Positions 11,875 through 21,338 of a stretch of DNA of 64,000 nt are shown piece by piece (positions within the stretch are counted from its first letter, which is position 1; each line of letters opens with the position of its first letter). Source of the stretch: Agelaius tricolor (Eukaryota; Chordata; Aves; Passeriformes; Icteridae). The notes beneath the pieces were generated by a model. The model did no database searches. It was not told the DNA's origin and worked only from the letters and a program-made list of their open reading frames with translations. The stretch covers positions 81,183,001 through 81,247,000 of the forward strand of contig JALJCS010000002.1 in NCBI GenBank assembly GCA_023055355.1. Reading direction: 5' to 3'. A program made the position numbers and the translations under genes.

Positions 11875-12963
11875 TGGGTGTTTATGGCAAGGTTTAGGTA
11901 GCAGGGGGACTAAAGAGGTGACTTCTGTGAGAAGCTGCTAGAAGCTTGCCCTGTATCCTACAGAGCCAATACCAGCCAGCTCCAAGAAACCTTGGCCACT
12001 GGCCTAGGCTCAGTCCATCAGCCACAGGGGTAGTAGAACCTCTGGGATGCATTTAAGAAGGGCAGGGAAAGGGGAACAAACAAATAAACACCACAACAAA
12101 AACAAACTTGCACAAAAGCACTTGCAGCCCCCTAGAGGAGTGAGAATATGTGAAGGAAACAATTCTGCAGACACCAAGAGCCATGAAGAAGAAAGGGGAG
12201 GAGGTGCTCCAGGTCTCAGAGCAGACATTCCCCTGTGGCCCATCATGAAGACTATGGTCTTGGAGATTAACAATGGAGCATATACCCATAGAGGAGCAGA
12301 TACCCATAGAGGAGGCCACGACAGACAGATGGATATGTTCAAAGGAAGCTGTGACCCTCAGAGGCTCCTGGAAAGATCTGTAGACCCATGGAGAGAGGAG
12401 CTCACACTGCAGCAAGTTCCTGGCAGGACTTGTGACCCCATGGGGGAACCACATTGGAGCAGCATGTTCCTGAAGAACTACACTCTGTAGAAGGAACCCA
12501 TCCTGAAGCAGTTTGTGAAGAACTGCAACCTGTGGCAGGGACTCATGCTGGAGAAGTTTGTAGAAAACTGTTTCCCATGGGAGGGACCCTGTGCTGGAGC
12601 AGGGGAATAGTGTGAGGAGTCCTCCCATTGAGGAGGAAGGAGTGGCAGACACAAGATGTGAGGAACTGACACCAGTCCCAGTCCTTGTCCTCATGTGCTG
12701 GTGGGCAAAAAGGATGTAGGAAATTTGAAAGTAAAGCCCAGAAAGAAGGGTGAGGTCAGAGGAAGGTCTTTGGCAACAAATGAAATTAATTTCCCCAAGC
12801 AAAATCTGTTTTGCCTGTGACAGTAATTGCTGAGTGATCTCTCCTTGTCCTTATCTGGACCCCCAAGCCTTTCATTATGTCTTCTCTCCCATCTAGTTAA
12901 GGAGAGGAGTGATAGAGTGGCATTGGTGGATGCCTGGCATTCAGCCAGTGTCAAGCCTCCACA
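11875..12963 (+). mobile_element. ERVL-type solo LTR, near full length
   Basis: This is about 1.09 kb and matches a widespread avian ERVL LTR. It starts with TTTATGGCAAGGTTTAGGTAGC-like text. A TATA-like CATTTAAGAAGGGC lies at about 12051. The middle has degenerate GGAGCAG / CCATGGRRG-type units (about 12260-12600). The 3' part contains TTTCCCCAAGCAAAATCTG, GTGACAGTAATTGCTGAGTG and TCTCCTTGTCCTTATCTGGA, ending CCTCCACA. A second, 3'-truncated copy lies at 62300-62936 in the same orientation. The 249-codon minus frame at 12053-12802 is an accidental reading of this repeat. No internal retroviral sequence is adjacent, so it is a solo LTR. I could not define a clear TSD. Confidence 0.85.
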
Positions 12964-13644
12964 CCAAAATTTCCAACTGCAAGCACAGTAAAGCAGTGAG
13001 GAACTGATGTCACATATTTCAGCTTCTCTGTCATTTCCAGCATAAGGTTAAAATTTAAAGCTAACCACAACAAGGTATTTTGGATTCTGGAAAGAGATAA
13101 AAATACTCTGCATTTTGCTGCACCACAATTTTAGATATTTACCTCCTAAATGTAAACCACTACATCTATTTTACATGCTAATTCCACATTTAAAGCCCAG
13201 AAGCATGTAAAAGCATAAAAAAAAATTGAATTGCCAGAAAGGCCATATTGAATGGAAGATACCTGAAGTAGCCAGAAAAATTGCTGAGGACCAAGGAGGA
13301 TGTTAAATTTTGCTGCTCTTCAGAGTTTGTGCTACAGAAATATATCTTTTCTCATTTTGTTTACGCCTTTTTGGAACCAGGTGCAGAAGACCTTATTTTA
13401 CAACAGACAGATGGCAAAACTGGCACTATTTCCTTTGCTGTGCCCTTTATTCATTATCTGAACACTCACCCAAGACCTGGTTTCAGGCGCCAACAACAAC
13501 CTGATGAAATGAAGGTCACAGCCACTATTCAAAAGAAGCCGGACTTAACTTCAGTGGTGTAGATCACCTCAGACTGCTTAAGATGATCCATCCTCTGTAA
13601 TATAACTAAATAGCTACAGGAGAGTGTGACACTGGAGATGCTCT
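12964..13644. other. Unassigned DNA between LTR and CR1
   Basis: No repeat signature is visible. A 93-codon plus-strand open frame at 13281-13562 has no domain I recognise and lacks splice or gene context; I regard it as probably chance. Confidence 0.5.
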
Positions 13645-13830
13645 TTACTCAGTGAGAAACTGGTGGAGTTATCATTCCTGGAGGTGTTTAAGGAAATTTA
13701 GTGACATGAGTTGTGGCATAAATGCATTTAGTGCACTTAGTGCATTTAGTTGACATGGAGGTATTTGGTCACAAGTTGGACTTGATGATCTTGGGTTTTT
13801 TTCCAACTTAATTGATTCTGTGATTCAGTG
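13645..13830 (+). mobile_element. CR1 LINE 3' end
   Basis: The 3' UTR of CR1 ends in TTGGACTTGATGATCTTGGG, TTTTTCCAACTTAATTGATT and CTGTGATTCAGTG. The upstream text CATTCCTGGAGGTGTTTAAG is the standard CR1 block. It is 5'-truncated, as is usual for CR1. It contains a 9-bp triplication at 13724-13750. Confidence 0.85.
13724..13750. repeat. 9-bp unit repeated three times inside CR1
   Basis: GCATTTAGT GCACTTAGT GCATTTAGT, three contiguous copies with one mismatch in the middle unit. The CR1 consensus has one such unit here, so this is a local expansion after insertion. Confidence 0.75.
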
Positions 13831-14164
13831 GCTTGACCCCCAAATGGGCCAGAATCACTAATGATCTTTATGTCAATTTTTAATCATGAGAGTGAAAATA
13901 AATGTCAAACGTCCTTTGAAATAAGAGAGAGCTTGTTTGTTAGCTACAAAGTTCAAGTAGACTTTGGGCAGTGATTGACAGGTAAATGGTGCATATATAA
14001 AACTATAGATTTGTTAAACTTGAGGAGGTATTGTGAATATGATTTGTTGTATAATTTATATTTAATTAAAATTAAATTTGAAGAAGATTTACTGGGAGAT
14101 TTTTTGATTTATTAAGTCTGACTGAATGAATTAAAGGACAGGTTAACATGGGTGGCACTGTGAG
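13831..14164. other. AT-rich spacer between two CR1 fragments
   Basis: About 330 bp of AT-rich DNA with no recognisable element or frame. Confidence 0.55.
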
Positions 14165-15178
14165 TTTTTACTACAGGTCAGCTGGGCAGGAAGAAGTCAA
14201 TGAGGCCTTTTACAGACATTTGGATGTAGCCTCATGACCACAGACCGTAGTTCTCATGGAGCATTTCGGCCACCCAGGTATCTGCTGGAAAGACATCATA
14301 GCTGAAGACACACAGTCTAGAAGGTCCCTGTAGAGCACTGATGACAGCTTGACACATGCGGCAAAGGAGCCAACAGGAAGAAATGTGTTGTTGGACCTTG
14401 TACTAACAAAGAAGGACTGGTTGGGGATGTGAAGGTTGGAGGGCAGCCTTGGCTGCAGCGACCACGAGAGTGTAGAGTTTAGGATCCTACATGGAGAAAG
14501 CAGGGCAATTTGGTAGGACTGCAACCCTGGACTTCAAGACAGGTAACTTTGTCCTCTTCTGAGACCTATTTGGAGGAATAGGATAGGTCTCTAGAAGGCA
14601 GGGGAGTCCACACAACCCATTTAATGCTCAAGCGTCACTTCCTCCAAGCTCAAGATCATTGCATCCCTATCAGTAAGAAATCAAGCAAAAAGTGAAAAAG
14701 ACCTGCATGGATAAGCAAAGAGCTTCTCACAAAACTCAAATAAAAGATGAAAATTTATGGCATATGGAAAAAGAGACAGGCAACTTGGAAGAAATATAGA
14801 AACACTGTCAGAGTTTGCAGGGATGCAATGAGAAGGATAGATAAGGTCCATCTCTTTTGTGAGGAAGGGCTGAGAGAGCTGGGCCTGTTTACCCTGGAGA
14901 AGAAATTATTTTGAAGGGATCTTATCAATGCCTACAAATGTTTTAAGGGTGAATGTCAGGAGGATGGGGCCTCTTTTCAGTGATGCACAGCAACAGAAGA
15001 GTCATCAAGCCCAAACTGAACACAGGAAGTTCTATCTGAATGTGATGGAAAACTCGTTTGTTTTGAGGGTAATTGAACACCAGAACAGACTGTCCAGAGA
15101 GGTTATAAAGTCTCCTTCTCTGGAGGTACTCAGACCTGGACATCACCCTGTGCAACCTGCTCTTGTGGACCATCCTTT
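14165..15178 (+). mobile_element. CR1 LINE with internal deletion (EN segment joined to 3' region), left part
   Basis: About 14165-14845 matches the CR1 ORF2 endonuclease region. Translated text resembles the CR1 EN in pieces (a PGICW-like block, LLDLVLTKKDWLG, GSLGCSDHE), broken by stops and frameshifts. From about 14846 the text jumps to the CR1 3' region (CTCTTTTGTGAGGAAGGGCT, GGGCCTGTTTACCCTGGAGA, TCAGGAGGATGGGGCC). The entire reverse transcriptase region is missing. The junction falls at a GGYCCATCT stretch that I recall in both flanking consensus parts, suggesting a microhomology-mediated deletion or template jump. The CR1 is split by an LTR at 15179 and resumes at 15632. Confidence 0.88.
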
Positions 15179-15631
15179 TGACACCTTAGATTTTAGCTTT
15201 CATATTTCTCAGATTCTGTACTGCTGTAGTGTGTAGTTCTGAGCATCAAATTAAGGGACAGTAAGCTCTCTTCCCATAGTAGCTAGACAAAAAAATTCCT
15301 TTTCTAGCTTGGGACCAAGGACAACTGATCCAAATTTCAGGCCCAAAATCATAAACAATGTGGACTGAAGAGGAAAAAACAAGAAGGATGTGACTTCATA
15401 AGCTAAAGCTATAACTGGACAATTAACTCCAATATGCAGATGGACTGCAACTAATAAAAGTGAGAGACCTCATGACCGGTCATCCATTTTTTGTGACCAT
15501 TTTGGGTTCATCTGGGGTGTAGCCCTAGCTGGGCTCTTGTACTGCCCAAAGTGTATCAATTGAGGCCTTTTAATAAATACCTACTTTGTTCTTTAACTCC
15601 ATCACGCCTCTCTTCTAGGTCAGCCTTGACA
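15179..15631 (+). mobile_element. Solo LTR of an endogenous retrovirus nested in CR1
   Basis: This is a roughly 453-bp insert with TG (TGACACC) and CA (CCTTGACA) ends that interrupts the CR1 3' region: CR1 text stops at CTGCTCTTGTGGAC and resumes at TTTAACAGCAGGATTGGACT. It holds a polyadenylation signal at 15572-15577 near its 3' end, as expected of a plus-strand LTR. Flanks CATCC (15171-15175) and CATCA (15635-15639) may be a worn target duplication, so each boundary is uncertain by about 10 bp. It resembles passerine ERV LTRs that I recall, but I do not assign a named subfamily. Confidence 0.8.
15572..15577 (+). terminator. Polyadenylation signal AATAAA in the nested LTR
   Basis: AATAAA within CTTTTAATAAATACC, about 55 bp before the LTR 3' end, the usual R/U5 location. 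Confidence 0.65.
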
Positions 15632-15718
15632 AGGCATCACTTTAACAGCAGGATTGGACTAGATGATCTCCAGAGATCTGCCAAACCCAACCATTCTGTG
15701 ATTCTGTAATTCTGTGAC
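15632..15718 (+). mobile_element. CR1 LINE 3' tail, right part of the split element
   Basis: Continuation of the CR1 at 14165: GGATTGGACTAGATGATCTC, CCAACCATTCTGTGATTCTG, then the octamer-type tail ending near 15718. The LTR at 15179-15631 separates the two halves. Confidence 0.92.
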
Positions 15719-18165
15719 TAATGGAAATGAAAGAAAATAAAATATTTACTGTCTAGTAACTAATTATTGGGTGAGGGAGGAAAGAAGATAATAGATCCAT
15801 ATTTTATGCCACCTAGACTATTTATGACAAATGAAAACTTCTTTCTTTAAATCTTTAGAGGAGTAAGATGAACATTTTTCCTGTAGTTTCAGTAGAAAGC
15901 TTCAGCATTATTTATGTACTGTGCTTTTTTTTTCTAATAGATAAAGTGCATTGTATGGTTAGAAGAATTCCTGATAATTTTGTTCTTGATGTTATAAATT
16001 AAATCCAGAGTAACTCCTCAAAGGCTGATGATACTTGGCATTTGTGACTTACTGGACAAGTGCAGCAAGTCATAGTTTTATTAATATAAATAGCTAGTGG
16101 AAATTGGTATCAATATCATTGGGAAAAAGTGAAGTACAAATGTTTTCACAAAACCGTGAAAAGAAAATGACTGACTAACTTTAACCACATTTTTGAAAGA
16201 GTTATTAAATTGGGGAAAAAGAATAAGAAGTCCAGAATTAAAAGACCATGTAGGAACTTATGTACAGAAGAAAAGTTATTATATTTTTAAAGATGGACTT
16301 GAATAAGCAGCAGAATGAATTCAGACTGTAGTGCAATAAACATGTAGAAAATAGATGTCACAGCTATCACAAATAGATTTTTAAAGTGTAAATATCTAAA
16401 ACTTACTTATCCTCATCAGCTGGGTAAAATACAGAGTTTAATACCCAAAGTTTTCTATTTTATATTTCTGGCGTGATTGGTTTTTTTTACCCTTCAGGTA
16501 AAAGTTTGGAAAGGCACAAAACTGATATAGTCAAGACCTCTAAGTTGTTCCTAAAATATCTCTTTCCTTTTTTCCCCCTCCTGCTCCGTAATCCTGAAAA
16601 AAATGTAATATAAATTATTCAACTTGATCTCAGAGAACTGATTGGATTTTGTGATTTGGCCATTTTTTAAACTTGCTACAATTTAAAAAATGTGTGTGAT
16701 TTTGTTTTTGTGTGTGTGAAATTCAAACAGCAGTAAGTGATGCAGGATTTTATATTCCTTGAGTTTTCCAACTTCATAATTGTGATAATTACACATCATC
16801 ACTATGAGCTGAGTGAGCAATTGCAGCATATGGTCAGCCCTTGATTCAGATCTCCTCTAGCTAATGTTTATGTTTTACAATTTCTGAATCAGTAAAAGTA
16901 AATAAATGAAAATGCAACAACCACAAAACCATAAAGTGTCTTCTATTTAATTATTTTATTCATTCTCTGAAACTTTCTAGAAAGTGAACTTTTTCAGTCA
17001 TTCACTCTCAAATGTAATGTGAAACCAATGAGTACATTAACATCAAGTGAGTATTTAATCTCTCAGAAGCATGGTAGACTGGTTTGCAATTGTTAAGGCT
17101 TAGCAAGCTCACCTGGCAAATGTGTTCTTCTTTGGATAGTTAGAACAGCTTAAGCTGTCCAAAATCACACACCAATGGAGAGATTAACAATGTTTGTGTC
17201 TGTCATTTTCAAATATTCATTAAATATATTAAAAGCTTTTCAGTCTTATTCACTGTGGAAATGTTGTTTGTTTTCCTCTAGATTGTACAAACAATGTTCT
17301 GCCATACTAATTGGAACAAAATAAGATATTTGCTGTGAGTCACCTTATACTGTAAAATTGCAAAGACTGGTATTACTCAAGCACCAAAATGTTGATAGAA
17401 AATTCCTGATGCACATCTATCATTCATTCTGAAGTAGATGGATAATCAATTTTTAACCAATGTAACATTTTGAGGTGTCAGAGTTGAATAGGATTGGGAA
17501 ATGAATTAAAACAGTCAAAATCCAAAGGAATTCTGAGGCAAACCCCTGTTTTAATAAGAGTTATATTATTCTAGTGTCTGATTTTTGTTGGTCCTTATTT
17601 TCCTCTTACAAAATAATGTAAAGGATATGAATTATAAATTTAGGGACCAGTGAAATGGATGACAGATCAATATTGTGGAGAAAGTATTTATCAGAAAATA
17701 CAGTTTTGAAAAAGACATGATAGTTGGTGCTGGCCACTTAAAATTTATGAAAGGTAATGCTTTTCTTCTTCATTATCTTGAGGTAATTACCAAATGACAA
17801 TGAACTTAGAAGGTTATATAAACAATTAAACATTAGTGTAGAAGTTGACTGCATAAATTGAGTGTCTTGAGAAGACACTTCATGCAAGTCCACCTGAATT
17901 ATAAATCACTAGATACTTGAATCTTTCGCAGCAGCTGGAATTCAACTTGGTCATTTAAGGTAATTTTGAAACGTAGTTATGTTCCTACCACACCATACAG
18001 AGTAATGAAATCTCTTTCCAAGGTAATATATTGTCCACAATGTTTATCTAGTGTCACAATCAGAAGTTCAGGACTAAGAGTTTCTTGCACAGCCAATGCT
18101 TCACTCACTAATTTTCTTGCGTACCAAAGGTCAGAAGATGACCAGAGCCACCAAAGGTGATGATG
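15719..18165. other. AT-rich intergenic DNA, nothing recognised
   Basis: No element or exon is visible. A short TG-rich patch lies at about 16690-16719 (TGTGTGTGATTTTG... TGTGTGTG). Confidence 0.55.
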
Positions 18166-18360
18166 CTATGAGGGTGGTGAAGGAACCTGATACAGGTTCC
18201 CCAGAAAAGATGTGGGAGTCCCATCCTTGTAAGTCTTCAAAGGCCAAGCTGAAGGGATCTTTGAAAATGTTAGTCTAATGAAAGGTGTCTTTGAGCATGG
18301 CAGGAGGATTGAATTTATAATCCCATGGCATGATCTTTAATGTCCTTTCCAACACAAATC
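18166..18360 (+). mobile_element. CR1 LINE 3' end, first of a head-to-tail pair
   Basis: CR1 3' text: GAGGGTGGTGAAGGAACCTG, GGGAGTCCCATCCTTGTAAG, TTCAAAGGCCAAGCTGAAGG, then ATGATCTTTAATGTCCTTTC and CAACACAAATCATTC at the end. It is 5'-truncated. It is followed within a few bases by another CR1 in the same orientation. Confidence 0.82.
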
Positions 18361-18365
18361 ATTCT

Positions 18366-18760
18366 TGGGTTTGTTCAGCCTGGAAAAGAAAATGTTTAAG
18401 GATCACTGGTTGTGGCCTTCCAATACCTGAAGGGGGCATACAAAAAGGATGGAGAGCTTTTTACAAGTGTGTAGGGATAGGACAAGGGGGAAATGTCTTC
18501 AAACTGAAAAAGAGTAGGGTTAGTTTAGATACTAGTTAGAAATTCTTTACTGTGAGGGTGGTGAGGCACTGGACACGTTGCCAAGAGAAGTTGTGGATGC
18601 TCCATCCCTGGAAGTATTTAAGGCCAGATTGGATGGAGACCTGAGAAACCTGGTCTAGTGAAAAGTGTCTCTGTCCACATCAGAGGGGGTGGAATTGGAT
18701 GGTCTTTAAGATCCTTTCCAACTCAAACTATTCTCTGATTCTCTGATTCACTGATTCTAT
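18366..18760 (+). mobile_element. CR1 LINE 3' end, second of a head-to-tail pair
   Basis: A longer CR1 3' segment. It has TTGTTCAGCCTGGAAAAGAA, the ATACCTGAAGGGGGCATAC block, GGGTGGTGAGGCACTGGACA, CCATCCCTGGAAGTATTTAA, and GGATGGTCTTTAAGATCCTT. The tail is CTCTGATTCTCTGATTCACT, with four degenerate octamers ending at 18760. There is no intact frame. Confidence 0.92.
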
Positions 18761-19240
18761 GCTGTGTAAATATCTAGAATTCTGTGAAAAATAGTGGCAA
18801 AGGGAAAAATGTAGTTCCCATGTTTTGTTCTTTTAATTTACTCTATTTTTAAAAGTTCATTGGTTAATGACATGAAACAAATAATTCAGCAATGAAGATC
18901 ATCCTGAGTTATTTGAATCAAACTAGTTTTCTACAAAAGTATATTAATGCTTTAGTCTATTTTATCTCTTCCAAATAAGAAGGAGTCTTATGAGTCTTAA
19001 TGCTACCTATGTTTGTTATGCTGCTCCTAAAGATGTTCCTCAATCAAAGCATTCACCAGTTTGTGTTGTGAAGTATTTACTAAACTATACCTCGTTCTGA
19101 GCAGATCCATGAACTTACTGGTTCATGGATAAGCCTTGACTTTCCTAAGTTCATAGCCATCTCCTGCTGTCTAAACTAAACTAATTATATAGTATCACAC
19201 TAACTGGACATTAATTCTTACCATTTAATAACATTTCAAA
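18761..19240. other. AT-rich intergenic DNA, nothing recognised
   Basis: No element or exon is visible between the CR1 pair and the C-rich block. Confidence 0.55.
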
Positions 19241-20160
19241 CATTCTTAGGGAAAAAACAACAGTCCTTAAATACAGCAGCCCAAGAGAGGTGTTGGTTGC
19301 CTCATCTCCAGCACCCCTGGCTGGGTAAGAGGTGAGGCTGAAGGTGAGTTTCCAGGAGGCCTGAGCACACAGAGCACATGCAGGTACCATGTACATACCT
19401 ACACACATGGCCACACCGGTAACCAGCAGAGACACAGAGCATTGCACAAACGCCCTCATGCTTCTTCCCTCTCTGGCTGAGGAGGTGGAGGTCCCCTAGT
19501 GAGAATACATAGAGTTATTATGTACAGCTTGTACTCCTCCCAGCCCAGCTGCTGACACCCAGGGCTCCCTTGCTGCAGTTACACCCTAGCCACATGCACC
19601 CCTATGACACACTGTACCACTACGATTCCTGCTGCTTGCAATCCCTTACTTCAGTCTCTCCACTGGCTGGCACTGCAAGCACAGAGACCCTCTGGCCCAT
19701 GGTCTAATTCCATTCCTCATGCCCCCATACACATACATGCACACAGAATAGAAAGAACTTCAGCCAGGAAGAAGTTAGAAAATAATTCAATTGTAAGATG
19801 GGATAGACTGTGCAGATCAGGTATAGCTCATGATCAGAGAAGTGCATTTACCACCAAACAAATATATGCCTGGCTTCTTTTACCCCCTTATCCTCTCTTT
19901 TCTCATATTATCCCTCCCAAAATCATTCAAATATATTCCTTCACCTACCTTTGGCCCCTTCCTACACATTCCCATAATAACACTTCAGAAGTGCTCTTCC
20001 CCTGCATTGCTCTCAGGTAACATGTCTGGCATTGGCTCATCAGGATGGCTTTCACACCCAGTCACTGGGGCTGAGGCAGTCCTGGGACTGTCCTGGGAGG
20101 CAATCAGACAGGATGTCCCTTTGTCTGAGTCCTCAGAGTCCTGTCTGCCATAGAGGCCTT
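19241..20160. mobile_element. C-rich block, probably a decayed ERV fragment
   Basis: About 0.9 kb with a clear change in base composition: C-rich on the plus strand with many CAC/ACA words (TACACACATGGCCACACCGG, CCATACACATACATGCACAC). The right half resembles avian ERVL-associated repeat text that I only partly recall (GTGCAGATCAGGTATAGCTC, GGCTTCTTTTACCCCCTTAT). The open frames at 19604-20020 and 20020-20153 show no gag, pol or env motif. It could instead be an unrelated low-complexity segment. Orientation is not assigned. Confidence 0.4.
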
Positions 20161-20787
20161 GTGGTGCTGTGAATTTAGGATGATAAGCCTTATTATCTTA
20201 TGGGCTTATGGTTCTTGTTTTGGGCCTGATAATATTCTGCCAGAGTGTTATTAGGGTTTCCCTGCTCCTCTGTGAATTTATAGATGAGCTTTTAGCACAC
20301 AGCCTACATAAACAAAGTACAAGATGCAAGTAAAATATTTTAAAAGGCAAACCCTTGGAAATAATTAATTTTGAGTCCTCATTTATTGCTGTTGATCATC
20401 TTTGCTTCGTTATTCAACAACTATTTTAATGGAATAATCCCTGCAATGGAACAATCATCCTGTTACAAAGAAATATAGATATATAGAAGCACTTCATATT
20501 AAGTTAGTCATTAAGTAGTCAAAAGTTAGTCATTAATTAGTCAATACCTTATTGTCTGTATAGGAGCTAGATATCATTTATTGGATAGTCTTTGATATTT
20601 GGTAATTTCATATCATTGTAGTCAAATATGATAATATAACTCAACAGTTATCAGGAATAGACAGACATGTCTAAAGACCAAATCATTCTGCAGTTAGTGG
20701 AAGTCTTATGGGATGAATATGTTTACATAATTCTGTCTCTCTCTAAGGGCTGCTGCTGAGGGAACCTGAACAGGTAATTTAGCCTCG
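20161..20787. other. Unassigned AT-rich DNA with a 22-bp tandem duplication
   Basis: No element or exon is visible. It contains the direct duplication listed at 20501-20544. Confidence 0.5.
20501..20544. repeat. 22-bp tandem duplication
   Basis: AAGTTAGTCATTAAGTAGTC+AA is followed at once by AAGTTAGTCATTAATTAGTC+AA: two contiguous 22-bp copies with one mismatch. Confidence 0.85.
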
Positions 20788-21338
20788 TGTCCTGGTTTCA
20801 TCTGGGATATAGTTAAGTTTCTTCCTAGTAGCTGATACAGTCCTGATCTTTGGATTTAGGGTGAAAATAATGTTGATAACACACTGATGTTTCAGTTGTT
20901 GCTAAGCAGTGCTTACACTGGTAAGGTCTTTCCAACTGGTAATGAAGCTGGGAGAGCACAAACATCTTGGAGAGCACACAGCCAGGACAGCTGACCACAG
21001 CTGGACAAAGGGATATTCTCTGCCATATGTTATCATGCTTAGCTTATAAACTCTTGAAAAAGTTGAGCAGGAAACACTGCTCAGAAAGTGGCTGTGCATC
21101 AATCAGTGAATGGTGGGCAGTTGCATTTGGACAGCATTTGTTTTGTATATTCTATTATTATTATTATAATCATTCTTATTGTTACTATTTACATTCCCCA
21201 TCCTTTTCTGTCCAATTCAAAGGTCTTTATCTCGACCCAGGAATCTGAGATTTTTTTTCCCAATTCTCTCTCCCATCCTACTGCAGGAGGGAGGGAGGGC
21301 ATGGCTGTGTGATGTTGCCTGACAGGTTACACCACACA
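20788..21338 (+). mobile_element. ERVL-type solo LTR (second family)
   Basis: This is a 551-bp element from TGTCCTGGTTTCATCTGGGA to CAGGTTACACCACACA. It matches a very common avian ERVL LTR through AGTTAAGTTTCTTCCTAGTA, GATAACACACTGATGTTTCA, GGACAGCTGACCACAGCTGG, GGTCTTTATCTCGACCCAGG and CAATTCTCTCTCCCATCCTA. A TATA-type TTATAAA lies at 21044-21050. The flanks CCTCG (20783-20787) and CCTGG (21339-21343) form a near-perfect 5-bp target duplication (4 of 5). No internal viral sequence is adjacent. The related, more decayed LTR at 36421-37035 shares the same 3' architecture. Confidence 0.93.

Noticed and set aside
12053..12802. 249-codon minus-strand open frame
   Set aside because: It lies wholly within an ERVL LTR on the opposite strand, repeats its own motifs because of LTR subunits, and shows no domain.
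13281..13562. 93-codon plus-strand frame as a gene
   Set aside because: No recognisable domain, no start or splice context, and length within chance expectation for a 64-kb window.
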